Origin: Alphaproteobacteria bacterium
Lineage (GTDB): Bacteria > Pseudomonadota > Alphaproteobacteria > Micavibrionales > Micavibrionaceae
Assembly: GCA_021741325.1 (NCBI GenBank)
Contig: JAIOYC010000004.1
Location: 1-39,655 of the forward strand
DNA: 39,655 nucleotides
Reading direction: 5' to 3'
Both the position numbers and the translations under genes were made by a program. Position 1 is the stretch's first letter; each line of letters begins with the position of its first letter. Shown here in pieces: positions 31,915 to 39,655 of the stretch. The notes under the pieces are model-generated. The model worked only from the letters and a program-made list of their open reading frames with translations, was not told the DNA's origin and did no database searches.

Positions 31915-32841
31915 TTACATCAAGGCATACCAAGTGGAACGGGCCTGCCCGTAACGACGCAAATACCCCGCTTCCACCAACTCCCCAAGCCTGAGCTTCA
32001 ATGTCGAGCGTCGCGCCCCGGTGAGTTTTTCAATTTCTTTCATCTGAAGACGTCTGTGATCCCGGAAAAGATCCATAACTTTGCCAGACAGACCGGGAGT
32101 GGAGGCCAGCACGCCCTTATCCTGAACAAGGCGCTCCCGCAGTCGGTTTTGTTGTTCCGCTAAAAGAGAGAAAAAAAAATTAATCCAGGCCGACCAGTCT
32201 GTTTTTTCTTGGGATAAGAGATCCTGTTGAGATTTCATAGCCTCATAAAATTCCCCTTTACGGGCCTTTACAAGCGGTTGAAGAGAAAGGTAGGGGGCAT
32301 AGGCATAACCCGCCTTGAGCATAATGATTGTGATCAAAAGCTGCAAAAGCGTGTGGTTTCTATCCGCAAAGGGTGATATTTGCAAAAATACGCAAGAAAA
32401 GACGCCTGCAATAATGAGAGGATGAATCTCTCCCTGCCGTAACGCCTCATTCACCCATCCCGCCAATTTACCCGTCAGGATTAATACGTCCTCAGGATCT
32501 GCAGTCTCCAAACTTGGAGCCGCTTCATTTTCGGAAAGGACGAGCGGCTTTATCCTGAAGGGACTGGGCTCTTTTTCGCCGTGCAGGCCAGCATGAAGAC
32601 GCTGGATAATATCAGGAGTCAAATCCCTGTCTTTGAGCGCGGCCAGAGAGCTTCTAAATTCCTGGCCATAGGCGGCCACATCCGCCAGGAGATGCAGGCT
32701 GGTGGTATGTTCCTCCAAGCCTGCCCAATATCCTTTGAATTGATCCAACCCACACAGGGTCTTCAACAGCAAAGGAGTAATTTTTACGGTTTCAATTCCA
32801 AGCATTTGGCCGTTATTAGCCGAAAATTTCGGCGGCGGCAA
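31915..32841 (-). CDS. Fic-domain protein with degenerate active site and C-terminal winged helix
   Basis: This 308-residue protein has the DUF4172/Fic/HTH layout: an N-terminal helical region, a Fic core (about 75-200) and a C-terminal winged helix (about 255-305, LTGARRSTLKLRLGELVEAGYLRRYG). The Fic loop, normally HPFxDGNGR, reads SPFADRNHT (156-164). The catalytic His is Ser, both glycines of GNG are changed and the Arg is Thr. AMPylation is therefore not expected, and DNA binding or scaffolding may remain. The start is uncertain: TTG 32841 gives the longest frame, and ATG 32805 is an alternative. It sits between argS and nadC in one operon. Confidence 0.8.
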   Translation of the reverse strand: MPPPKFSANNGQMLGIETVKITPLLLKTLCGLDQFKGYWAGLEEHTTSLHLLADVAAYGQEFRSSLAALKDRDLTPDIIQRLHAGLHGEKEPSPFRIKPLVLSENEAAPSLETADPEDVLILTGKLAGWVNEALRQGEIHPLIIAGVFSCVFLQISPFADRNHTLLQLLITIIMLKAGYAYAPYLSLQPLVKARKGEFYEAMKSQQDLLSQEKTDWSAWINFFFSLLAEQQNRLRERLVQDKGVLASTPGLSGKVMDLFRDHRRLQMKEIEKLTGARRSTLKLRLGELVEAGYLRRYGQARSTWYALM

Positions 32842-32881
32842 CTGCTTTTTCGGGTTCGAAGAACTCTATACAAACGGAAGA

Positions 32882-34678
32882 TTACATGCGGGCGGGGATC
32901 TCGATGCCCAAAAGATCTAAAACGAGTAAAAGCCTACCCAGGGTGAGTTCGCACAGTGCCAGACGCCCGGCCCGTACGTCATTATTCTTCTCCGAGAGAA
33001 TATGACAGTTTCCGTAGAAAGAGCTGAATTCCTGGGCCAGCCGGAAAGCATAATCACATAGAATATGAGGGGTATAATTCCTCAGGGCCGCATCGAAATG
33101 ATCTGGAAACTCCGCCAGCAAAAGCGCCAAGGGTCGATCAGCGGAAGAGAGAGAAATTCCGGCCTTCTGGGGATCTCTCAGAGCGGAATTACCGCCCTCC
33201 GGCAGATCCGCCTTGCGCAAAAGTGATTGAATGCGTACAGCCTGATAAAGGAGATAAGGACCTGTTTTACCCTCAAAAGAGGTCATGCGGTCCAGATCGA
33301 AAATATAATCCGAGAGCCGGTTGTTCTGAAGATCTGCGAATTTAAGGGCTGCCACCGCAACCTTACGAGCAACCTCCTGGCGTTCCTTCTCATCCATATC
33401 CGCGGCCAGCTCGGCCTCGTTCAGCCGGGCAAGAGCTTTATCTATTCCTCCGGTGATCAAGTCTTCCAGTTTCATGACCCCTCCGACGCGGGTCTTGAAA
33501 GGCTTGCCGTCGGGCCCATTCATGGTCCCAAAGCCGGCGTGCACCAGAGTTTCAGGATTGGAGACAATCCCCCCCAGCCGGGCAGCCCGAAAAACCTGCT
33601 CGAAATGCAGGAACTGCCGTTGGTCCACGACATAGATAATCCTGAAGGGGTTATAATCCCGTACGCGTTCTACAATCGTGGCTAAATCAGTCGTGCCGTA
33701 CATAACGGCGCCATCGCGTTTCGTGAGAATGAGGGGCGGAAATTCTTTTTTGTCGCTCTCCTCACCCACCTCAACAACCAAGGCGCCATCGCTTTCACGG
33801 GCCAAGCCTTTTTCCCGGAGATCTTCGATCATAGGGGCAATAAGCTCGTGTACGCTTGCCTCCCCCTTCCAGAGGTCGAAATGTACTCCCAGCGCTCTAA
33901 AATTGGCTTGCATGCCGGCCACGGATACATTGATAAAATGCTCCCAAAGCGCACGATAACCCGCGCGGCCATTTTGCAAATCCCGGGTCGCAAGGCGAGC
34001 CCGCTCCATACGCCCCTCGTCCAGCTTGCACGCTTGGGAAGCGGCTGGGTAAATTTCCTCCAGATCGTCCATGGTAACCGGACTTTCCGCAGGGTACGGG
34101 CCTCTGTACGCGTCATCAAAATACGGCCATTCCGGATAACGTGTTTCCAGCTCGGCCAAAATCTGCCCCATCGGCAGACCCCAATCGCCTAAATGGACAT
34201 CCCCCAGCGTACGATAGCCCGCAAACAGGCAAATCCGGCGCAGGGAATCTCCAATGATCGACGCGCGCAGATGTCCTACATGCATGGGCTTGGCAATGTT
34301 CGGCCCTCCGTAATCGAGAACAATTGTCTCTCCTGATATTATTGTGGGTACGCCCCAGCGCCCGTCACCCGCAGTTTCCGAAAGATAGCGGGAGAGGGTT
34401 TCATCGGTGATATCCAGATTGATGAAGCCCGGGCCGGCAATTTCGATTCGGGAAAAATCCTGATTTTCCTTCAGGCGAACAACAATCGCCTGGGCGACCT
34501 CCCGGGGATTTTTTCCGGCGCTTTTCGCCGCAGCCAGCGCACCGTTGCACTGAAACTGCGCCAGATCAGGACGATCCGAAACCCTCACCACGCCGAAGGC
34601 CGTCGAAAGCCCTTCGGCCTCAAAGGCCGCTGCGACAACACCGGAGAGAATATGGGCGAGGGATGACATGCACGGCAT
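32882..34678 (-). CDS. argS: Arginyl-tRNA synthetase
   Basis: This is a 598-residue class I synthetase. The HIGH motif is in GGPNIAKPMHVGHLRASIIGDSL (HVGH), the KMSKS-equivalent loop is TRVGGVMKLEDLI, as often degenerate in ArgRS, and the C-terminal anticodon-binding DALR domain ends LGRLLLVLDLLGIEIPARM. The N-terminal Arg-tRNA synthetase N domain is present. The ATG at 34669 (MSSLAHIL) is an alternative start. It is first in a run with the Fic-like gene (40 nt) and nadC. Confidence 0.97.
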   Translation of the reverse strand: MPCMSSLAHILSGVVAAAFEAEGLSTAFGVVRVSDRPDLAQFQCNGALAAAKSAGKNPREVAQAIVVRLKENQDFSRIEIAGPGFINLDITDETLSRYLSETAGDGRWGVPTIISGETIVLDYGGPNIAKPMHVGHLRASIIGDSLRRICLFAGYRTLGDVHLGDWGLPMGQILAELETRYPEWPYFDDAYRGPYPAESPVTMDDLEEIYPAASQACKLDEGRMERARLATRDLQNGRAGYRALWEHFINVSVAGMQANFRALGVHFDLWKGEASVHELIAPMIEDLREKGLARESDGALVVEVGEESDKKEFPPLILTKRDGAVMYGTTDLATIVERVRDYNPFRIIYVVDQRQFLHFEQVFRAARLGGIVSNPETLVHAGFGTMNGPDGKPFKTRVGGVMKLEDLITGGIDKALARLNEAELAADMDEKERQEVARKVAVAALKFADLQNNRLSDYIFDLDRMTSFEGKTGPYLLYQAVRIQSLLRKADLPEGGNSALRDPQKAGISLSSADRPLALLLAEFPDHFDAALRNYTPHILCDYAFRLAQEFSSFYGNCHILSEKNNDVRAGRLALCELTLGRLLLVLDLLGIEIPARM

Positions 34679-34755
34679 TCTTAGGGAACCGGGGACACAG
34701 CGTCAAGACAGAGGCTCGGGTGTTCGTAAGGAAAAGAAGCCGGCCATAAAATATT

Positions 34756-34784
34756 TTGACAAAAATACGAAATCTTCATAATAT
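34756..34784 (+). promoter_or_regulatory. Consensus sigma70 promoter
   Basis: TTGACA (34756-34761), 17 nt, TAATAT (34779-34784). It is nearly perfect and points rightward into the decayed gene and the LysE-type exporter at 35236. Confidence 0.7.
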
Positions 34785-35137
34785 GACAATCTTCGCTATG
34801 GAGAGTACGACATTGGCAATCCCGCCTGGAAAAGCATCGCCGAGGGCAACAAGCTGCTGATCTATGTGGGGGAAGACCGGACGGCGGAGATCCTTCCGAC
34901 CAGTGGTATCAGCTTGAGGAAATGGGGCGTCTTGTCGAATGGGGCCGTACGCAAGGCATGGAATTCAACTTCCACGGCGAAAATTCCCTGAGCGAGGCCG
35001 TCCTGATGAAGGGGCAGGCCGCGACGCTGGCTTACGATCCGGGCAGCGCCCTCAAGCCCGGAATGCGGATCAAGGGTATTTTGCCCGCTTCCGCACCTTC
35101 TTTTTCCGCGCAACAACCGGATTCCACGCCGTCCTGA
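34782..35137 (+). pseudogene. Frameshifted gene remnant upstream of the LysE-type exporter
   Basis: One frame reads YDNLRYGEYDIGNPAWKSIA and on to LLIYVGEDR without a start codon. It then loses coding character near 34890, while another frame reads DQWYQLEEMGRLVEWGRTQG and LSEAVLMKGQAATLAYDPGS to a stop at 35137. Together they look like one protein interrupted by a frameshift and lacking its 5' end, with host-like base composition. An ATG at 34922 could still make a 71-residue C-terminal piece. The parent family is not recognised. Confidence 0.45.
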
Positions 35138-35235
35138 TCCGCGCATCCTCCTCCGGCAAAACTTGACAGACCGGGGGTTTTGGCGGACAAAGAAAGGCGT
35201 CCGCAAAGCAACGGGCGCATACACTGGATATTCTG

Positions 35236-35883
35236 ATGGACATTTTTCTAAAATGGCTGCTCTTCGCATCCGTCAACGCGGCGGCGATCGTCTGGCCGGG
35301 GCCCGCCTTTGCGATGACGGTGCGCAGCGCGGTAGCCCACGGGAGGCGCAGCGCGATTTTAACCGCCGTCGGGCTGGGGCTGGGGGTCGGCGTGCATGTG
35401 CTGCTGGTCCTGGGCGGGATCGCGGTTCTGGTTTCCCGTTCCGCCCTGACATTCAGCATCCTTAAATATACGGGTGCCGCCTATCTGGTCTATATGGGCA
35501 TCCAAGGCCTGCGTATCCGTCAGAAGAACACTGCCACAATGGGGCCTTTGGAGAAATCGGAAAGCGGTCCCCACGACCCTCCTGAAACCAAAACCTTAGT
35601 GTGGAATGGAATCCTTACCAATCTTCTCAACCCCAAGGCTGCGATTTTCTTCACGGCGGTGTACTCCCAATTCATCACCCCGGACATGCCGCCCGGGCTT
35701 CTTGCCCTGTACGGCTTGACCTCGGTGGCCGGAGAGATTATCTGGTTTTCGATGGTAGCCCTTTTCCTAACCGATCACCGCGTAAAGGCCTGGTTTTTAT
35801 CCCTCTCACATTGGATAGAACGGGCGTGCGGCGGGCTTTTAATTCTCCTGGGTATCCGTCTCGCACTCAGCCGGATAAATTAG
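35236..35883 (+). CDS. LysE/RhtB-family amino-acid exporter
   Basis: This 215-residue protein has about six membrane helices. The N-terminal helix FASVNAAAIVWPGPAFAMTVRSAVAHGRR carries the family's GP(A/N) motif and the conserved G-R region. LKYTGAAYLVYMGIQGLR is the third-helix signature. WNGILTNLLNPKAAIFFTAVY is the conserved NPK block. These exporters release amino acids or homoserine lactones, and the substrate is open. lptB starts 9 nt after its stop, so the two are probably co-transcribed, likely from the promoter at 34756. Confidence 0.9.
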   Translation: MDIFLKWLLFASVNAAAIVWPGPAFAMTVRSAVAHGRRSAILTAVGLGLGVGVHVLLVLGGIAVLVSRSALTFSILKYTGAAYLVYMGIQGLRIRQKNTATMGPLEKSESGPHDPPETKTLVWNGILTNLLNPKAAIFFTAVYSQFITPDMPPGLLALYGLTSVAGEIIWFSMVALFLTDHRVKAWFLSLSHWIERACGGLLILLGIRLALSRIN

Positions 35884-35892
35884 GTTAATCCC

Positions 35893-36651
<759 letters not shown>

Positions 36652-36686
36652 AACCCTTACGCCCCTTTTGCCTCATTCTGGCCAAT

Positions 36687-37022
36687 TTAGACTTTCTCGG
36701 ATACATACACGGCCCCGCTACCCTCAGCCGCCAAAACGGCGATATGGGTGTGGTGCGCGGTTTCCTCACCTCCGATGGCCACATCATAGTAGAGCCCGGC
36801 GGGGAAATAATGATCCGTGGCCGTCGCCGTCACCGACAATCCGCCGAAATTGATATAAACGGGAACGTCCGCATATACCCCGATCACCCGTGTGCCAGCA
36901 TCAAAGGCCGTGGCGTTGCGCGTAGAACTGCCGCTTGCGCTGAGACTGTGCGCGCCGCCGGAGCGGAAACGCAGGACCGGAATGGGGGTATTGTTGGAAT
37001 CGCGGGGCAAAAAAGTTGTCAT
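36687..37022 (-). CDS. Small beta-rich hypothetical protein (phage-structural-like composition)
   Basis: This 111-residue protein is of no family I can name. Gly/Ser/Thr/Val-rich sequence with alternating strands (IPVLRFRSGGAHSLSASGSS, then VYINFGGLSVTATATDHYFPAG) and a histidine pair (EETAHHTHIAVLAAEG) suggests a beta-sandwich like small phage decoration proteins. The ATG at 37022 has AAGGAG 7 nt upstream. An in-frame TTG at 37028 is not needed. It is convergent with lptB, and no other phage genes are near. Confidence 0.65.
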   Translation of the reverse strand: MTTFLPRDSNNTPIPVLRFRSGGAHSLSASGSSTRNATAFDAGTRVIGVYADVPVYINFGGLSVTATATDHYFPAGLYYDVAIGGEETAHHTHIAVLAAEGSGAVYVSEKV

Positions 37023-37224
37023 GAACAATCTCCTTGTTGTTTAAAAGACCATAAAAAAGCCGCGATCCTTCTTACGAAAGACCAGCGGCGAACCCGGAAC
37101 AGACTCCAGGCGTTATGAGTCAAGAATGAAGGAGAGGAATGGAAATGTCAAGGAATTTTTTCCTAATTCCTTCAGCGTACGCTCATGAACTGCTTTATAA
37201 AAGGGCGCCCAGAGACCAAAGAGG

Positions 37225-38058
37225 TTAAGCCGCAGACTTGTTATTGATCGTAAGCACGTGCTCCACAAGCTGGGAGCCTACAGGCAGCTGAACGAGCTCC
37301 ACCCGGATTTGAACGGGAAAATGGACCGCCGGATCGTTGATTTCATATTTCGCAAATGCTTCCGCAAAGCGCGCCGCAGCTTCCAGCGGTTCGGTTTCAT
37401 AAATCGGCCGCTGGAGCAAAAGGACATATTCATTTTTCCCGGTTTGCCCAATAATATCGCTCTGGCGACGCAGATGGACCAGGTGACGGCACAGTTTGGC
37501 TACTGCATAATCCGCCGAATAACGGCCATCCAGCTGTAAAATTTCCCCGTAATTATTCATGCTGATAAACAGCAGGCATGTACGCTCCCCATAACGATCG
37601 GCCCGGTCGATCGCAGACAGGAAAAGCTGGTTGAAAGCCGATTTGGCGATCACTCCTCCAGCGCTTGGAAAATCTTCCGAATCATCCCCCAGATGCTGAA
37701 CCAGCTTTATAAAACGGCTGGCGTTGTCGGCCACTTCCTGCAAAAGCGCCGGATCCACAGGCTTCAGCAGGATATCGTTCGTTCCCGCCTTGATAGCGTC
37801 TTCCTGCGCTCTTTCTTCAGAGGACAAAAGGACCATATAAGGATAATTTTGGACGCCGCGCCTTATATTCAACACGACAGGCCGCGCGCTGGTCAGCGGA
37901 GCAGGATCCAGAAACACCACATCATACGCCTGGGATGCAAGGCGCTCGAGCGCCTTGTTTTTGTCGCCCTCGACATCCACTGTATGGCCCGCGGCCGTCA
38001 GGGTGTTTTTTATAAATTGGGAGGACGCCTCATCCCGGTCTGCGATAAGAATTTTCAT
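37225..38058 (-). CDS. Response-regulator receiver with degenerate GGDEF-like domain
   Basis: This protein has 277 residues. Residues 1-120 form a receiver domain: ILIADRDEASS (acidic pocket), VVFLDPAPL with the phosphoacceptor Asp (about 51), LLSSEE (Thr/Ser) and LLKPVDP with the conserved Lys. After a linker, residues about 135-265 resemble a diguanylate-cyclase fold (FNQLFLSAIDRADRYGERTCLLFISMNNY), but the signature GGDEF is GKNEY, so cyclic di-GMP synthesis is not expected. It probably acts as a c-di-GMP- or protein-binding output. No histidine kinase is adjacent. Confidence 0.75.
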   Translation of the reverse strand: MKILIADRDEASSQFIKNTLTAAGHTVDVEGDKNKALERLASQAYDVVFLDPAPLTSARPVVLNIRRGVQNYPYMVLLSSEERAQEDAIKAGTNDILLKPVDPALLQEVADNASRFIKLVQHLGDDSEDFPSAGGVIAKSAFNQLFLSAIDRADRYGERTCLLFISMNNYGEILQLDGRYSADYAVAKLCRHLVHLRRQSDIIGQTGKNEYVLLLQRPIYETEPLEAAARFAEAFAKYEINDPAVHFPVQIRVELVQLPVGSQLVEHVLTINNKSAA

Positions 38059-38119
38059 TCCCGTATGATCCCTAAAAAAATGCCGGAAGGAAAGAGTTAT
38101 TTTAGATGTGAGTGTTTGT

Positions 38120-38147
38120 TTGACATCCGGCGGCGAGTAATATACCT
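38120..38147 (+). promoter_or_regulatory. Possible promoter of tRNA-Leu
   Basis: TTGACA (38120-38125) is a perfect -35, followed after 16 nt by the poor -10 ATACCT (38142-38147). The expected start is about 35 nt before the tRNA. TAATAT at 38138 is closer to consensus but only 12 nt away. Confidence 0.4.
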
Positions 38148-38188
38148 AGTTCTCCTGTTGTCTTTAAACGTAACGAAAGACACACCGC

Positions 38189-38275
38189 GCCCAGATGGCG
38201 GAATTGGTAGACGCGCAGGTTTCAGGTATCTGTGGTAGTAATACTGTGGAGGTTCGAGTCCTCTTCTGGGCACCA
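38189..38275 (+). tRNA. tRNA-Leu (CAG)
   Basis: This is an 87-nt class II tRNA. The acceptor GCCCAGA pairs with TCTGGGC, then A and CCA. The anticodon stem CAGGT/ATCTG encloses TTCAGGT (anticodon CAG). The long variable arm TGTGGTAGTAATACTG and the T arm GGAGG-TTCGAGT-CCTCT are present. Confidence 0.95.
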
Positions 38276-38347
38276 CGCTTTATATAGCGCTGGCGTGGCG
38301 TGAATGACGATGAGTATCCGGAAACGGCGGCGCTGGGAATTTGTTTC

Positions 38348-38959
38348 ATGACCATCACACTCCATAAGCACGACCTACCTTCAGGCCTGGATTTCGGCGA
38401 CAGCGTGGCCATCGACACCGAAACTCTCGGCCTTGTCCCCGGACGCGACCCGCTCTGCCTCGTGCAACTCTCGGCGGGTGACGGCACGGCCCATATCGTT
38501 CAGCTCGACCGCTCCGCCTATGATGCGCCCCGGTTGAAAAAACTGCTGGCCAATACGGCCATCACCAAAATTTTTCATTATGCGCGCTTCGACATCGCGA
38601 TTATCCGCCATTGCCTCGGCATCGACTGCGCGCCCGTCTTTTGTACGCGCACGGCCTCCCGCCTGGTGCGGACCTATACAGACAGGCACGGGCTGCGGGA
38701 TATATGCCGCGAGCTCTTGGGGGTGGAGCTGAATAAACAGCAACAATCCTCTGACTGGGGGCGCGATGATTTAAGCGAGGACCAGCTCCTCTACGCGGCC
38801 AACGACGTTTTCCATCTCCACCGCCTGCGGGACGCGCTGAGCGTCATGCTACGGCGGGAGAAGCGCCTGGATCTGGCACAACGCTGCTTTGACTTCCTGC
38901 CGGTACGCGCGGAGCTGGACTTAGCGGGATGGCTGAATATCGATATTTTCGAGCATTGA
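38348..38959 (+). CDS. rnd: Ribonuclease D-type 3'-5' exonuclease
   Basis: This 203-residue protein is the DEDDy exonuclease domain alone. Exo I is VAIDTETLGL (Asp, Glu), Exo II is IFHYARFDIAII, and Exo III is LLYAANDVFHLHRL (Tyr and Asp). It has no HRDC domains, so it is the short alphaproteobacterial form rather than E. coli-like RNase D. The ATG at 38348 is preceded by GGGA. An in-frame ATG at 38300 lies closer to the tRNA and is less likely. In alphaproteobacteria this gene commonly sits next to kdsD, as it does here. Confidence 0.9.
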   Translation: MTITLHKHDLPSGLDFGDSVAIDTETLGLVPGRDPLCLVQLSAGDGTAHIVQLDRSAYDAPRLKKLLANTAITKIFHYARFDIAIIRHCLGIDCAPVFCTRTASRLVRTYTDRHGLRDICRELLGVELNKQQQSSDWGRDDLSEDQLLYAANDVFHLHRLRDALSVMLRREKRLDLAQRCFDFLPVRAELDLAGWLNIDIFEH

Positions 38960-38967
38960 AAAAAAGA

Positions 38968-39366
38968 TTATTCCAGCGTTCTCACTTTATCGGAATTTCC
39001 TGAGATTTTTAAAACCTGATTTTCGGCCTTTTGCCGTTCAGCCAATTCTTTAGGGGAAAGATTTTGATCGCGCGCATAGTCTTTTATAAAAAATAAATAA
39101 TCCTCGGTTAATTTTTTACCATGACCCACTCCTGCCAAAGCTTGGCCATATAAATCCGCCATAGTCAGTTTGCCGATACATTGCCCGCAAGAGCATGTAT
39201 AGATAAGTGGACAACCCTCTTCTTTTTTTTGCCGTAGATCGGCAATAAATTCAGCTATAAAAAATCTCTCCGTTTCCAGATCCATAGGAATATCCTCAGG
39301 ATTGATCGGCAAAGATGGAGCCGCAAGAGATTTTTCTCCAAATCCGGCAATGAGAGATTTTTTCAT
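38968..39366 (-). CDS. Hypothetical protein with a CxCxxC motif
   Basis: This 132-residue protein has a C-S-C-G-Q-C cluster (about 59-64) preceded by a further Cys (EEGCPLIY), so four cysteines could bind zinc or a cluster. The N-terminal third is disordered-looking with Pro and Glu, and the C-terminal half is helical and charged. The sequence is more AT-rich than its neighbours. No family is recognised. It separates rnd from kdsD and points the other way. Confidence 0.65.
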   Translation of the reverse strand: MKKSLIAGFGEKSLAAPSLPINPEDIPMDLETERFFIAEFIADLRQKKEEGCPLIYTCSCGQCIGKLTMADLYGQALAGVGHGKKLTEDYLFFIKDYARDQNLSPKELAERQKAENQVLKISGNSDKVRTLE

Positions 39367-39468
39367 GCAAGGTCTTTCATTTTATGGCATTTAAGAAATT
39401 ATTAGCGATATTAATTTCTGACGTCAAGCATTCTCGCCATTTTATCCGGGAGGTGTTATATACGCCCC

Positions 39469-39655
39469 ATGAATACGCGAAATCCTCCTGACGACATCGC
39501 CGCCGCCCGCCGGGTCCTGGAGACAGAGACCGAGGGGCTGGCGCAGCTGGCCCGCAGCATAGACGATTCCTTTACACAGGCAGTGGGGGCAGTCCATGCG
39601 ATGAAAGAAAAACACGCCGGGCGCCTGATCGTCGCGGGAATCGGAAAAAGCGGCC
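39469..39655 (+). CDS. kdsD: Arabinose-5-phosphate isomerase KdsD, N-terminal part
   Basis: The 62 complete codons before the window edge encode the start of a SIS domain. Helix RRVLETETEGLAQLARSID is followed by the family strand RLIVAGIGKSG, whose GKSG binds the sugar phosphate. KdsD/KpsF converts ribulose 5-phosphate to arabinose 5-phosphate, the precursor of Kdo for lipopolysaccharide. The catalytic and CBS domains lie outside the window. A GGGAGG Shine-Dalgarno-like sequence lies about 15 nt before the ATG. Confidence 0.88.
   Translation, partial: MNTRNPPDDIAAARRVLETETEGLAQLARSIDDSFTQAVGAVHAMKEKHAGRLIVAGIGKSG

Noticed and set aside
32820-32880. Short peptide between argS and the Fic gene (frame ending VAAAEIFG)
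   Set aside because: No start codon or ribosome site, so probably chance reading in the 40-nt spacer and Fic N-terminus.
36687-37022. Prophage remnant around the small beta-rich gene
   Set aside because: Neighbouring genes are chromosomal (lptB, response regulator) and no other phage-type gene or integrase lies nearby.

Overview
The window reads as a chromosomal segment of an alphaproteobacterium. The evidence is the gene complement: class II DAHP synthase, a Grx4/BolA/Prs cluster, a crcB-rluC pair, an LptB ATPase and an rnd-kdsD pair, most of it moderately GC-rich. A lone Flp-type pilin, an orphan DotI/IcmL-like protein and eukaryote-like signalling domains would fit a free-living or predatory lineage such as the Micavibrio relatives, but the exact lineage is an inference that I cannot test here.

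Layout. 1-3425: end of a pilin-like membrane protein gene, an ABC1/UbiB-type kinase, a DotI/IcmL-like exported protein and a NodB-type deacetylase. 3426-12719: a 9.2-kb integrated element in the 3' end of a tRNA-Gly(UCC) gene. It carries a P4-type integrase, a zinc-ribbon protein, an AlpA-type HTH protein, a prim-pol and a RepA-like helicase in two overlapping genes, a multibranched structured nucleic-acid element, a two-TM membrane protein, and a leftward operon of a ParB/Srx-domain protein and a D12-class adenine methyltransferase. It ends in a 19-nt imperfect copy of the tRNA end. 12720-25114: housekeeping genes (OmpA-like lipoprotein, DJ-1-like protein, prfB with its +1 frameshift, AsmA-like protein, rluC, crcB, a DMT transporter, rarA, transketolase, grxD, bolA, prs). 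25335-29528: a tail-anchored pseudokinase with a membrane partner, an Flp pilin, and a class I cyclic-nucleotide phosphodiesterase-like protein. 29633-34678: DAHP synthase, then a leftward argS-Fic-nadC operon. 34679-39655: a decayed gene behind a strong promoter, a LysE-type exporter, lptB, a small beta-rich protein, a receiver/degenerate-GGDEF protein, tRNA-Leu(CAG), RNase D, a Cys-containing small protein and the start of kdsD.

The strongest candidate for something undescribed is at 8631-8833 inside the element. A 21-bp stem with one bulge encloses three smaller hairpins. It is flanked by two further hairpins whose loops are complementary over 7 nt (a potential kissing interaction), and the 3' hairpin pairs with the Shine-Dalgarno of the membrane-protein gene at 8840. 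It looks like a cis-acting riboregulator or an independent ncRNA of a satellite-like element. The second candidate is the cargo pair of a ParB/Srx protein with an HEPN-like tail and an adenine methyltransferase.

The chromosome also holds several proteins whose family catalytic residues are missing (Fic, DJ-1, kinase, GGDEF), which suggests repurposed regulatory domains.
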